DNA from: Pseudomonadota bacterium | Lineage (GTDB): Bacteria > Myxococcota > Myxococcia > Myxococcales > Myxococcaceae | DNA length: 64,000 bases | Assembly (NCBI GenBank): GCA_023423535.1 | Contig: JAFAFL010000137.1 | Location: forward strand, 186,001 to 250,000 | Reading direction: 5' to 3' | In this document: positions 11,142 to 19,458 of the stretch, piece after piece | How positions within the stretch are numbered: the stretch's first letter is position 1 | Layout: every line of letters begins with the position of its first letter | Notes under the pieces: model-generated | What the model was told of the DNA's origin: nothing | Databases searched by the model: none | The model's input: only the letters and a program-made list of their open reading frames with translations | Translations under genes and position numbers: made by a program

Positions 11142-11393
11142 ATGGCAGACGTGAAGATCGGCAAGAGCTACGAGGCTCGGAAGAGCCTGTTCAAGAAGGG
11201 GCTGCAGTCCGGCCGACTCACGGTCCAGGAGATCGAGGAGGCCCTGCCGCCCGGCACGCTGACGGCGGCGGAGCGCTGGCTGCTCTACTACTCGTTCAAG
11301 GCTGCCCAGGTGGAGATCGTGGATGAGGTCACCGGCGAGGTGGATGCCGAGCCGTTGATCCCCCACAACGAGGGCGACTCCGCGCATCGGTGA
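11142..11393 (+). CDS. stand-alone sigma-70 region 1.1-like small protein
   Basis: An 83-residue protein. Its core (KSLFKKGLQSGRLTVQEIEE, then ALPPGTLT and a run ending in VEIVDE) follows the helical pattern of region 1.1 of primary sigma factors, where a similar ...G-xLT-xEEI...LP... ending in IEVVDE occurs. There are no regions 1.2-4, so this is not a sigma factor. In RpoD, region 1.1 blocks DNA binding by free sigma. A free copy could act on RNA polymerase or mimic that domain, but this is inference. The ATG is clear and the gene sits alone between the penicillin-binding protein gene and grpE. Confidence 0.6.
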   Translation: MADVKIGKSYEARKSLFKKGLQSGRLTVQEIEEALPPGTLTAAERWLLYYSFKAAQVEIVDEVTGEVDAEPLIPHNEGDSAHR

Positions 11394-11412
11394 GGGGGCG
11401 CTTCCAGATTCC

Positions 11413-11457
11413 GTAAGGGTTTCGGTGCGTTGACAGGGCGACGCACCTGCTTACGTT
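11413..11457 (+). promoter_or_regulatory. grpE promoter inside a nested inverted repeat
   Basis: TTGACA (11430-11435) and TACGTT (11452-11457), 16 bases apart, look like a sigma-70 promoter ten bases before the grpE ATG. They lie within a dyad: GTAAG (11413-11417) pairs with CTTAC (11450-11454), and GGTGCGT (11424-11430) pairs with ACGCACC (11441-11447). The dyad is not the CIRCE sequence. It could be an operator, or alternatively a terminator for the preceding small gene. Confidence 0.45.
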
Positions 11458-11466
11458 CCGCCCGTC

Positions 11467-12138
11467 ATGAGCGAGACGAACAAGCCCGGCACCCGGTCCG
11501 AGTCGGACGGCGGCGTGCGCGTCAACGACCGCCGCCGGTTCGATCCCGAAGGCAACCCGCGCGACGAGCGCGAAGTGCGTGACGTGCGCGCCGATCCGCG
11601 CGACCGCGACGCCGAGGCCGAGCGGGGCGAGGCCTCCCACGAACACGAGGAGAGCGCAGACCGCGTGGCGCAGCTGGAGGAGGAGCTGTCCGCCGCACGG
11701 CGCCGCATCGACGAGCTTGCCCGCGCGCTGCTGGCGGGAGAGCGCGACCGCGAGGACTTCAAGAAGCGCCTCACCCGCGAGCGCGAGCGGATGCTGGACG
11801 TGGAGAAGGGGAACATCGCCGTCACGCTGCTGGAGACGGTGGACGAGCTCGACCTCTCGCTGAAGTCGGCGGACGACTCGCCCTTCGCGCAGGGCGTCCG
11901 GATGATCCGCAGCAGCATCCTCTCGAGGCTCGGCACCCTCGGCGTGGAGCGCGTGCCGCTCGAGGGCCTCCCTTTCGATCCGAACGTCGCCGAGGCGATG
12001 GACATGGAGATCACCGGCATCGAAGCCGACGACCAGAAGGTTACCCAGGAGCTGCGCGCGGCCTACCGGCTCGGCGATCGGGTCATCCGCGCCGGCCGGG
12101 TGAAGGTGGCGAAGTACGTGCCGCCCGCGCATGCCTGA
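11467..12138 (+). CDS. grpE: nucleotide exchange factor GrpE
   Basis: A 223-residue co-chaperone that releases ADP from DnaK. The first 60 residues are charged and probably disordered. A long coiled coil follows (about 62-115, rich in Glu/Arg/Leu heptads), then the four-helix and beta-wing part. The C-terminus carries the family signature region, AYRLGDRVIRAGRVKVAKY. Position and spacing of these parts fit GrpE well. No dnaK or dnaJ is adjacent, unlike in many bacteria. A promoter-like sequence within a dyad lies directly upstream, so heat-shock-type control is possible. Confidence 0.92.
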   Translation: MSETNKPGTRSESDGGVRVNDRRRFDPEGNPRDEREVRDVRADPRDRDAEAERGEASHEHEESADRVAQLEEELSAARRRIDELARALLAGERDREDFKKRLTRERERMLDVEKGNIAVTLLETVDELDLSLKSADDSPFAQGVRMIRSSILSRLGTLGVERVPLEGLPFDPNVAEAMDMEITGIEADDQKVTQELRAAYRLGDRVIRAGRVKVAKYVPPAHA

Positions 12139-12191
12139 GCGCGCGCCCGCACGCTGGCCGGGCAGAGGGCGAAATAGTAAGCCCCCGGAGG

Positions 12192-13688
12192 ATGTTTCCC
12201 CGGCCCATGCCGCCGCCTTTCCACTCCCTGCGTCGAACCCTCGCGCTCGCGTCGCTGATGGCGCTGGCGCAGGCCGCGGTGGCCCAGACGCCGGCACCGA
12301 CTGAGGCGGGTGAGCGCGATCCCGTGCGCCGCTTCGCCGGTGAGATCGCCCGCGAGCACCTCTCCCATCTGGAGCGGCAGCGCACGCAGCCCTCGGCCGT
12401 ACTGGGGGAGGGTGAGCTCTGGCGGGAGCGCGCATCCGACGCGAACGTGCTCCCCGGCTTCGTTCCGCCGACCTCGCTCGCGCCGCTGGTGCGCTCGGTG
12501 CGAGAGGGCGTGGTCAACGTCAGCACCGCGCTCACCGACACCGATGCCCGCGGCGCGGCGCAGGAGAAGGCGCGGCGCTCGCTGGGCTCGGGCTTCGTCA
12601 TCGGTCCCGACGGGCTGGTGGTCACGAACAACCACGTGGTGGAGGCGGCGCGGACGATCCTCGTGCAGCTCTCGGATGGTCGCGAGTTCGGCGCGGAGGT
12701 CGTCGGGCGCGACGCGGCGACGGACGTGGCGCTGCTGCGTCTGCGAGGCGTCGAGGGCGAGCTGCCCTACGTGTACCTCGGCGATTCGGACGTGCTCGAC
12801 GTGGGCGACTGGGTGGTGGCGATCGGCAACCCGTTCGGGCTCGATCACTCGGTCTCGCACGGGATGATCAGCGCGAAGGAGCGCGTGCTCGGCATCGGCG
12901 TGTTCGACGACTTCATCCAGACCGACGCGCTGATCAACCCGGGCAACTCCGGCGGGCCGCTCTTCAACATGCGCGGCGAGGTCGTGGGGGTGAACACCGC
13001 GATCATGAGCCAGGGCCAGGGCATCGGCTTCGCGGTGCCCATCAACCTCGTGAAGGAGCTCATCCCGAACCTGCGTCAGAACGGCCGGCTCGCGCGCGGG
13101 TGGCTCGGCGTGAACATCGTCGAAGCACCCGGCGCGGCGCGCGCCGCGGTGGTGAGCGAGGTCTTCCGTGGCAGCCCCGCGGCGCAGGCAGGGCTCCTCC
13201 CCGGCGACAAGGTGCTCGCGGTGAACGGGCGCCCGGTGGAGCGCTTCCAGCAATTGCTGCGCAAGGTGTCGTTCCTCGCGCCGGGCACGAAGGCGACGCT
13301 GCGCATCGAGCGCGGCGGCACCGTGCAGGAGCGCTCGGTGACGCTGGCCCAGCGCCCCGCGGCGCAGACGCTCTCCGCGCTCTCCGACGCGAACCGCTCC
13401 GATGCCCTGGGCCTGCTGCTGCGCGAGCTGTCGCCGGAGGTGGCCTCGTCGCTCGGCCTCAAGGCGCACTCGGGCGTGCTCATCGCCGGCGTGCTGCCCG
13501 GCAGTCCCGCCGAACGCGCGGGCCTTCGCGCCGGCGACCTCATCGACGAGGTCAACCGCCGAGGCATCCGCGACCTCGAGGGCTTCCGCACCGCGCTCAC
13601 CCGCGGCAAGCCGGCCGAAGGTCAGACGGTGCTCCTGCGCTTCCAGCGCGGGGATGCGCTCCGCTACGTCGCAGTGGACGTCCAGTAG
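12192..13688 (+). CDS. HtrA/Deg-family periplasmic serine protease with two PDZ domains
   Basis: Predicted 498-residue secreted protease and chaperone. A signal peptide ends near AVAQT. The trypsin-like domain has the catalytic triad H148 (TNNHVV), D178 (TDVALL) and S253 (GNSGGP). Two PDZ domains follow, at about 300-390 (RGWLGVNI...AGLLPGDKVLAVNGRPV) and about 395-495 (AGLRAGDLIDEVN). The layout matches DegP/DegQ-type proteases that clear damaged envelope proteins. GGAGG immediately precedes ATG 12192. ATG 12207 is an alternative start with a shorter signal peptide. It follows grpE closely, so the two may share a stress-related transcript. Confidence 0.92.
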   Translation: MFPRPMPPPFHSLRRTLALASLMALAQAAVAQTPAPTEAGERDPVRRFAGEIAREHLSHLERQRTQPSAVLGEGELWRERASDANVLPGFVPPTSLAPLVRSVREGVVNVSTALTDTDARGAAQEKARRSLGSGFVIGPDGLVVTNNHVVEAARTILVQLSDGREFGAEVVGRDAATDVALLRLRGVEGELPYVYLGDSDVLDVGDWVVAIGNPFGLDHSVSHGMISAKERVLGIGVFDDFIQTDALINPGNSGGPLFNMRGEVVGVNTAIMSQGQGIGFAVPINLVKELIPNLRQNGRLARGWLGVNIVEAPGAARAAVVSEVFRGSPAAQAGLLPGDKVLAVNGRPVERFQQLLRKVSFLAPGTKATLRIERGGTVQERSVTLAQRPAAQTLSALSDANRSDALGLLLRELSPEVASSLGLKAHSGVLIAGVLPGSPAERAGLRAGDLIDEVNRRGIRDLEGFRTALTRGKPAEGQTVLLRFQRGDALRYVAVDVQ

Positions 13689-13791
13689 CCACGCCGCTGC
13701 CACGAGCCTGCCCGCTTGCATCGCAGGCAGGGAGCCCTGGTTCAGCCCGGCGGCCCGCACGGCAAGAGGGGAATACCTACCCTCAACGCTG

Positions 13792-14946
13792 ATGATGGAT
13801 ACGCCTCGCGCGGCGCAGCGCACCCTGTTCATCCTGTTGCTCGGCAGCCTCATCCTCGTGGCGCTGGTGCTGCGTCCTCTGGCGGTGGCGCTGTTCCTCG
13901 CCGCGGTGCTCGCCGGCGCGCTCTGGCCGATGCACCACCGGCTCTCCACCACATTGCGCGGCAAACCGAAGCTCGCGGCGGGAACGCTGGTCCTGCTGGT
14001 CGTGCTGCTGATCCTCGGTCCGCTGGTCGCCTTCTCCACCTTCATCGTGAAGGAGACGACCGGCGCCATCGCCTTCGTGCAGCGGACGCTGAAGAGCGAG
14101 GGCGTCGAGGGGCTCGTCACCCGGCTCCCAGACTCGCTGGAGAACCTCGCGCGCAAGGGCCTCGAACGCGTGGGCGCGGAAGGCGGTGGCGAGGTGGAGC
14201 AGAAGGTCCAGGAGCAGCTCGGCGCGCGCGGCGGTCAGGCCGCGGCGGCGGTGGGCGGCATCGTGGCGGCCACCGGCTCGTTCGTCTTCCAGGCGGTGAT
14301 GATGCTCATCGCCCTGTTCTTCTTCCTCACCCAGAAGGACGCGATCCTGCGCTGGGTGGACGACGCCTCGCCGCTGCGAAGGGGCCAGACGCGCGAGCTG
14401 ATGCTCGAGTTCCGCAACGTCTCCGTCGCGGTCATCCGCTCCTCGGTGCTCACCGCGCTGGTGCAGGCGGTGGCCGCGACGGTCGGCTACTACATCGTCG
14501 GCGTGCCGCACCCGCTCTTCTTCGGCGGGGTGACGTTCTTCGTCGCGCTCATCCCCGCGGTGGGCGCGGCCTCGGTCTGTCTGCTCGCGGCGGCGCTGAT
14601 GTTCGTCACCGGCCACCCGATCGGCGCGCTCTTCCTCGCGATCTGGGGCGTCGTCGTGGTGGGCCTCGTGGACAACGTGGTGAAGCCGCTGCTCATCAAG
14701 GGCGGCGTGCAGATGCACGGCGCGGTCGTCTTCTTCGCGCTGCTCGGCGGGCTCGCGGCGTTCGGCACCATCGGCCTTCTGCTCGGGCCGCTGGCGGTGG
14801 CGCTCTTCATCGCGCTCCTGCGCATCTACCGCCGCGACTACGGCGACGGGGTTCCGCCCGGTGGAGGGGCGGTGGCGCCGGATCCGGAGAGGCCGGAGCG
14901 CGCTGCGGCCCCGGGCATCGTGCAACGGCGTCCGCAGGAGGCGTAG
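13792..14946 (+). CDS. AI-2E family (PerM/YdiK-type) membrane transporter
   Basis: Predicted 384-residue inner-membrane protein with about eight hydrophobic segments: two pairs near the N-terminus and the rest after residue 150. Between them is a hydrophilic stretch (about 85-150, containing LENLARKGLERV). The late segments with FFGGVTFFVALIPAVG, DNVVKPLLIKG and a GLLLGPLAVALF ending are typical of this superfamily. Members are linked to export of AI-2 or to Na+/H+ antiport, and the substrate cannot be inferred here. Two ATGs in tandem (13792, 13795) mark the start. It ends seven bases from the stop of a convergent gene. Confidence 0.85.
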   Translation: MMDTPRAAQRTLFILLLGSLILVALVLRPLAVALFLAAVLAGALWPMHHRLSTTLRGKPKLAAGTLVLLVVLLILGPLVAFSTFIVKETTGAIAFVQRTLKSEGVEGLVTRLPDSLENLARKGLERVGAEGGGEVEQKVQEQLGARGGQAAAAVGGIVAATGSFVFQAVMMLIALFFFLTQKDAILRWVDDASPLRRGQTRELMLEFRNVSVAVIRSSVLTALVQAVAATVGYYIVGVPHPLFFGGVTFFVALIPAVGAASVCLLAAALMFVTGHPIGALFLAIWGVVVVGLVDNVVKPLLIKGGVQMHGAVVFFALLGGLAAFGTIGLLLGPLAVALFIALLRIYRRDYGDGVPPGGGAVAPDPERPERAAAPGIVQRRPQEA

Positions 14947-14952
14947 CGTCTG

Positions 14953-15606
14953 CTACCGCTTCAGGCCCTTCGCCGGAGCGGAGCCGCCGTCGAGCCACAG
15001 CGCGACCTGCTCGCCGGTGCGGCCCACGGTGACGAGGATCGCGTGCACCTTCGCGGTCACGCCGAGGTGCTTGCCGCCCTTCTTCGGCAGCTCCCACACC
15101 TCCTGCGGCGTGAACACGACCTGCACCCGGAGCTGGCGCGTGGAGAACATGCGCGCGAACTGCATGCCGGTCATCTCCGGCCCGAGCGAGCCCTTCGCCT
15201 GCAGGAACATCATCACCGGGTTGCCGTTGGCGTCGGTCTTCTTCGGCGTGCCGTGCGTCACCGCGTAGCCGCCGGCGGCGAAGAGCGGCGCGATGTTCAC
15301 CGTGAACTCGCCGTTCGACGGGTTGTAGGGACCGGGCGAGAGCATGTTCGCCTGATCCTCGGTGATGATCATGTAGTACTTCCGCCCGTTCGCCTCGGCG
15401 CGGAAGCGCTTCGCCTTCTCCTTGCACTCCTTGCCGGCCCACAGGTCCTTGCACTCGCCCACGTAGCGCTCGAGGAACCCGTAGAGGCTCTCCAGCGGCA
15501 CCGACTCGTCGCGCAGACGGGCGAAGCGGGGGTCCGCGTCCGCGAACGACACGGAGGGAAGGAGAGCGAGCAGCAGAGCCAACGCGAGCAGGGGAGAGCG
15601 GAGCAC
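14953..15606 (-). CDS. secreted protein of unknown function
   Basis: Predicted 217-residue exported protein. A GTG start and a clear signal peptide (hydrophobic residues 5-18, cleavage near FADAD) are visible. The mature part has one cysteine pair (ECKDLWAGKECKEKAK) and a mixed strand/helix pattern rich in Lys, Gly and aromatic residues. I recognise no catalytic motif. Similar proteins probably occur only in myxobacteria, but that is an impression. It converges with the transporter gene and is divergent from the PilZ gene, with about 80 bases between their starts. Confidence 0.6.
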   Translation of the reverse strand: MLRSPLLALALLLALLPSVSFADADPRFARLRDESVPLESLYGFLERYVGECKDLWAGKECKEKAKRFRAEANGRKYYMIITEDQANMLSPGPYNPSNGEFTVNIAPLFAAGGYAVTHGTPKKTDANGNPVMMFLQAKGSLGPEMTGMQFARMFSTRQLRVQVVFTPQEVWELPKKGGKHLGVTAKVHAILVTVGRTGEQVALWLDGGSAPAKGLKR

Positions 15607-15653
15607 GGGCGCAGTGTGCCAAACCCCACTGGGTGAGGAGAGGTGGATAATTT

Positions 15654-15678
15654 GCCTACATCAAACCACCATGTAGGC
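15654..15678 (+). promoter_or_regulatory. perfect inverted repeat just upstream of the PilZ gene
   Basis: GCCTACAT (15654-15661) and ATGTAGGC (15671-15678) form a perfect 8-base inverted repeat with a 9-base spacer, seven bases before the PilZ ATG. A GGATAAT sequence at 15645-15651 resembles a -10 element. In DNA it could be an operator. In RNA it would be a hairpin covering the weak ribosome-binding region. Confidence 0.5.
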
Positions 15679-15685
15679 TCTGCTC

Positions 15686-16054
15686 ATGTCCAAGCCCGAA
15701 GTTGCCCTGCAGGAGCGTCGCAAGTACCTGAGGTTCGACAAGGTTTTCCCCGTGTACCTGACGACGCAGGACGGGATGAGCCGGGGGATCTGCCGGAACA
15801 TCAGCGCCAGCGGCCTCTTCGTGGAGACGCGGGAGCCGGTGCCGCTCGGCGGCCGCCTGAAGGTGACCTTCTGCGGCGAGGACGGCACCGAGATGACCGC
15901 GCTCGCCGAGGTCCGCTACCAGGTGGCGATGGCCTTCGGAAAGAAGGACGGCGGCGAGGGCAACTCCCGCGGCATGGGCCTGCGCATCGTGGCCTACGAG
16001 ACGAAGGAGGACGCGCCCCTGCTCCTCGTGGACCGCGAGCGCGTGCTGCACTGA
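15686..16054 (+). CDS. PilZ-domain protein (putative cyclic-di-GMP receptor)
   Basis: A 122-residue single-domain protein. The two c-di-GMP-binding signatures are present: RRKYLRF near residues 11-17 (the RxxxR motif) and NISASGLFVET near 40-50 (the D/NxSxxG motif). A beta-barrel pattern follows, with a GMGLRIV strand near the end. It probably acts as an adaptor that changes partner binding when c-di-GMP is bound. In myxobacteria this often concerns motility or exopolysaccharide. No partner is encoded beside it. Asn replaces Asp at the start of the second motif, which is common and tolerated. Confidence 0.85.
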   Translation: MSKPEVALQERRKYLRFDKVFPVYLTTQDGMSRGICRNISASGLFVETREPVPLGGRLKVTFCGEDGTEMTALAEVRYQVAMAFGKKDGGEGNSRGMGLRIVAYETKEDAPLLLVDRERVLH

Positions 16055-16084
16055 CCCTCTGACGAACAGCCCCCGCAAAGCGAA

Positions 16085-16118
16085 AGGCCCCGGAGAACAT
16101 CCCGGGGCCTCGTCGTTT
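16085..16118 (+). terminator. rho-independent terminator after the PilZ gene
   Basis: AGGCCCCGG (16085-16093) pairs perfectly with CCGGGGCCT (16102-16110) around an eight-base loop, followed by CGTCGTTTT. It lies between the convergent PilZ and glutamate dehydrogenase genes and may serve both directions. Confidence 0.7.
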
Positions 16119-16152
16119 TCGCCTACTGCTCAGCGAGGAACGACCGCGACGG

Positions 16153-17709
16153 CTACTGCGAGAAGCCCTCGAGGAGGTAGTGCGCCTCGATCCGCTTCAG
16201 CGCGAGGATCATCGCGGCGCAGCGGGGATCGACCTCGCGGCCGATGGTGTAGCGGCGGCTGTCGTGCACGTCGCTCTTGCGCGGGTTGTTCTTCGCGATG
16301 TCGCGGATGATCCGGTAGTTGCGCTTGATCGCCGCCTCGAGGCGCGCGTTCACGTCGCGCTCGGACCAGGTCTCCATGCGCTTGTTCTGGATCCACTCGT
16401 AGTAGCTGACCGTCACGCCGCCGGCGTTGCAGATGATGTCGGGGATGAGGTCGATGCCGCGGCTGAGCAGCACCTGGTCCGCCTCGGGCGTCGTCGGGCC
16501 GTTGGCGCCCTCGGCCACGAGCTTCACGTTGAGCTTCTCCGCGATGTCCGCGGTGATCTCACCACCCAGCGCCGCCGGGATGAGGACGTCCGCCTTGACG
16601 GTCCAGAAGTCGCTCTTCTCGATCTTCTGCGCGCCGGGGAAGCCGAGCACGCTGCGGCGGAGGTTCTCCGGCGAGCTCACGTAGGCGGCGAGCGCGGCGA
16701 TGTCGATGCCGTCCGGGTTGAAGATGCTGCCGTCCGCGTCGTTCACCGCGAGGAGCCGGCCGCCGAGGCGCCCGAAGATCTGCGCCGCGTGCGAGCCCAC
16801 GTTGCCGAAGCCCTGCACGGTGAAGGTCTTGCCCTTCAGCGACTCACCGCGGTCCTCGAAGTAGTCCTCGATGGTGAAGATCACGCCCTGGCCGGTGGCG
16901 GCGGTGCGGCCCTCGGAGCCGCCGATGCGCACGTCCTTGCCGGTGACCACGCCGCGCTGGCTGTGGCGCTCGCGCTCGCCGTCCATGTACTGGCGGAGCA
17001 TCAGCGCCATGATCTCGCTGTTCGTGCCCACGTCCGGCGCCGGGATGTCGATGTTCGGGCCGATGAGGCTCTTCAGCTTGTACATGTAGCGGAGCGAGAT
17101 CGTCTGCAGCTCCTCCTTGCCGAGGCTCCGCGGGTCGAGCTGGATGCCGCCCTTGCCGCCGCCGAACGGGACCTCGCTGATCGCCGTCTTCCAGGTCATC
17201 TCCGCCGCGAGCGCCTTGAAGAGATCGAGCGAGACCTCGCGGTGGTAGCGCAGCCCGCCCTTGTAGGGACCGCGCGCCTGGTTGTGCTGGACGCGGTAGG
17301 CCTTGAAGCGCGCCGACTCGCCGGGCACCAGCTGGTACACCTGACCGTCCGGCAGGCGCAGGTGGCCGCGGCGAATGGCCACGTCCGAGCCGAGCAGCGC
17401 GCGCCCGTTGAGGATGATCTTCCCGTCCGCGAGGCGCTCCAGCCCGTGCGCGTCGCGTACCTGCGTCACCGGCAGGTCGCCGAACTCGCGGGCCTCACCC
17501 TCCGCCACCGGCACGAGGCGATCCTTCAGCTTCGCGGTGACGTAGAAGATGTGCTCGTAGTCCGGCTCTTCCAGCTCGAGGCGGACGCGCTTGTCCAGAC
17601 CGATGAGGTCGGCGGCGCGATGGAAGATCTCCATCGCCTCGGTGTAGAGAGTCCGGCGCGGCTGCGGCGCCGGGACGCGCATGAAATTCTCTTCAGAGGG
17701 AGAGGACAT
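16153..17709 (-). CDS. Glu/Leu/Phe/Val-family dehydrogenase (probable glutamate dehydrogenase)
   Basis: A 518-residue enzyme of the hexameric amino-acid dehydrogenase family, most likely interconverting glutamate and 2-oxoglutarate plus ammonia. The substrate-site segment GPYKGGLRYH is present with its conserved lysines, together with VPFGGGKGGI. The NAD(P)-binding fold carries TVQGFGNVGSHAA, and the later VAEGANGPTTPEAD segment is also typical. The protein has about 90 extra residues before the usual core compared with roughly 420-450-residue bacterial enzymes. ATG 17709 gives a sensible start (MSSPSEENF). It stands alone. NAD versus NADP preference is not evident. Confidence 0.88.
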   Translation of the reverse strand: MSSPSEENFMRVPAPQPRRTLYTEAMEIFHRAADLIGLDKRVRLELEEPDYEHIFYVTAKLKDRLVPVAEGEAREFGDLPVTQVRDAHGLERLADGKIILNGRALLGSDVAIRRGHLRLPDGQVYQLVPGESARFKAYRVQHNQARGPYKGGLRYHREVSLDLFKALAAEMTWKTAISEVPFGGGKGGIQLDPRSLGKEELQTISLRYMYKLKSLIGPNIDIPAPDVGTNSEIMALMLRQYMDGERERHSQRGVVTGKDVRIGGSEGRTAATGQGVIFTIEDYFEDRGESLKGKTFTVQGFGNVGSHAAQIFGRLGGRLLAVNDADGSIFNPDGIDIAALAAYVSSPENLRRSVLGFPGAQKIEKSDFWTVKADVLIPAALGGEITADIAEKLNVKLVAEGANGPTTPEADQVLLSRGIDLIPDIICNAGGVTVSYYEWIQNKRMETWSERDVNARLEAAIKRNYRIIRDIAKNNPRKSDVHDSRRYTIGREVDPRCAAMILALKRIEAHYLLEGFSQ

Positions 17710-17850
17710 GGCGCGGCTTCTGGCACGTCCCCATGCGCCGGTCAACGCGTCAGAATTGCGCTTTTCCTTTGAGTTTCAAGTGTTTACGCGGTGCGTCGCT
17801 TGGCTTTCCGAAGGCCGGCTGAGGTTTTTCGGAAGGGACGCGTTGAGCGC

Positions 17851-17880
17851 TTTACGACCTCGGATCGGTTGTGGTACTTC
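17851..17880 (+). promoter_or_regulatory. possible tRNA promoter
   Basis: TTTACG (17851-17856) and TACTTC (17875-17880), 18 bases apart, are placed about 20 bases before the tRNA. The match to consensus is weak. Confidence 0.25.
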
Positions 17881-17899
17881 GCCGCCCGCTTCGCGCTTC

Positions 17900-17971
17900 G
17901 CCGGCATAGCTCAGTGGCAGAGCAGCTGATTCGTAATCAGCAGGTCGTCGGTTCAATCCCGACTGCCGGCT
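17900..17971 (+). tRNA. tRNA-Thr (anticodon CGT)
   Basis: A complete cloverleaf is visible. The acceptor arms are GCCGGCA and TGCCGGC. The D arm contains GCTCAGTGGCAGAGC. The anticodon stem GCTGA/TCAGC encloses the loop TTCGTAA, so the anticodon is CGT, reading ACG. The T arm is GTCGG-TTCAATC-CCGAC. No CCA is encoded. Confidence 0.97.
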
Positions 17972-17977
17972 CACCGG

Positions 17978-18015
17978 AAGGCCCCACTCGCGAGGGTGGG
18001 GCCTTCGCCGTTTCC
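17978..18015 (+). terminator. terminator after tRNA-Thr
   Basis: AAGGCCCCAC (17978-17987) pairs perfectly with GTGGGGCCTT (17996-18005) around an eight-base loop. A short T stretch follows (CGCCGTTT). It lies directly after the tRNA and before the MATE gene. Confidence 0.7.
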
Positions 18016-18037
18016 GGCCCCTTCCCACCTCCTCCCC

Positions 18038-19396
18038 ATGGCAGAGCTCAGATCGCTGGTGCGTCTCGCGGTGCCGCTGGCGCTGGCGCAGGTGGGCATG
18101 GTGCTGATGGGCTTCGTGGACGTGGCGATCGTCGGTCGCCTCGGACCGGTGCCGCTGGCGGCGGTGGGGCTGGGCAACGGGATCTTCTTCGCGGTCTCGG
18201 TGCTCGGCATCGGCGCGATGATGGGGCTCGATCCGCTGGTGTCTCAGGCGCTCGGCGCGGGCGATTCGCGGAGGGCGCGCGCGGCGCTGTGGCAGGGCGT
18301 GTGGCTGGCCCTGTGCGGCGGCACCGTGCTCGCGCTGCCGATCGTCGCCGCGAGCTTTCTCCTCGAGACCGCGGGCGTGGTCCCCGAGGTCGCGCGCGAG
18401 GCGCGCCTCTACGCGCTGGTGCGGCTGCCGGCGCTGATCCCGATGCTCCTCTTCAGCGCGCAGAAGGCCTACCTGCAGGCGAACCGGGTGACCCGCGTGC
18501 TGGTCGTCTCCATCGTCGTCGCGAACGTGGCGAACTTCGGGCTCGACTGGGTGCTGGTGCTCGGCGTGCCGGGAGTCGTGCCGTCGCTGGGGGCGGCGGG
18601 CGCTGCGCTGGCGACGGCGGGCTGCACGTTCCTGCAGGTGGCCATCCTCGGCGTGGGGATCCGCCTGGTGGACGTGCCCGGCGGCGCGCGCGCGGTGTCG
18701 AAGCGGCCCGAGCCGGCGAAGATGTGGCGAGCCCTCCGCGTGGGCCTGCCGGTGGGTCTGCAGATGGGCGCCGAGGTCGGCGTGTTCGCGCTCGCGGGGC
18801 TGCTGGCGGCGCGGATGGGCGCGGAGTTGGCGGCGGCGCACCAGGTGGCGCTGTCGCTCGCGTCGATGTCGTTCTGCGCCGCGGTGGGCGTGGGCAGCGC
18901 GGGCTCGGTGATGGTGGGGCACGCGGTGGGCGCGGGCGATCACCTCGCGGCGAGGCGCGCGGGCGTGGCGTCGGTGCAGGCGGGCACCGCGGTGATGAGC
19001 GCGGGCGCGCTGGCGTTTCTGCTGGTGCCCGGGCCCCTGGTGCGGATGCTCACCGATCAGCCGGAGGTCATCCGGATCGCGGTGCCGCTGCTCGCGGTGG
19101 CGGCTGCGTTCCAACTCTCCGACGGACTGCAGGCGGTGGGCGCGGGCATTCTCCGCGGCGCCGGAGACACGCGCTTCGCCTTCGTTGCGAACCTCCTCGG
19201 GCACTGGCTCGTCGGATTGCCGGTGGCGCTGCTCTGCGCGTCCGAGCTCGTCGGGCTCGGGCTGGTGGGGATCTGGTGGGGCCTTGCCGCCGGCCTCACC
19301 GTCGTGGCCGCCGCGCTGCTGGTGCGCTTCTTCGCGCTGACGAAGAGGCCGATGGCGCGGATCATCGATCACGGGGAGCCGGTGGAGGGGCGGTAG
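18038..19396 (+). CDS. MATE-family multidrug/toxin efflux transporter
   Basis: A 452-residue inner-membrane protein with twelve hydrophobic segments in two similar halves. The first helix region (LRSLVRLAVPLALAQVG, then FVDVAIVGRLG) and the second-half counterpart (LRVGLPVGLQMGAEVG, then ARMGAELAAAHQVALS) are typical of NorM-like cation-coupled exporters. ILRGAGDTRFAF near residue 370 is also a family feature. ATG 18038 gives the usual short cytoplasmic N-terminus. The substrate cannot be told. The gene directly follows the tRNA terminator, so it needs its own promoter or read-through. Confidence 0.9.
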   Translation: MAELRSLVRLAVPLALAQVGMVLMGFVDVAIVGRLGPVPLAAVGLGNGIFFAVSVLGIGAMMGLDPLVSQALGAGDSRRARAALWQGVWLALCGGTVLALPIVAASFLLETAGVVPEVAREARLYALVRLPALIPMLLFSAQKAYLQANRVTRVLVVSIVVANVANFGLDWVLVLGVPGVVPSLGAAGAALATAGCTFLQVAILGVGIRLVDVPGGARAVSKRPEPAKMWRALRVGLPVGLQMGAEVGVFALAGLLAARMGAELAAAHQVALSLASMSFCAAVGVGSAGSVMVGHAVGAGDHLAARRAGVASVQAGTAVMSAGALAFLLVPGPLVRMLTDQPEVIRIAVPLLAVAAAFQLSDGLQAVGAGILRGAGDTRFAFVANLLGHWLVGLPVALLCASELVGLGLVGIWWGLAAGLTVVAAALLVRFFALTKRPMARIIDHGEPVEGR

Positions 19397-19458
19397 CCGC
19401 GCCGTGTCCCGCCGGCCGCACTCTTCGCTGGCACGGGGCGTGATGAGGAGGCCCGCCC

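Noticed and set aside
17900..17971. tRNA-Thr considered as an integration site
   Set aside because: No integrase and no repeated tRNA 3' end were found downstream. Normal genes follow.
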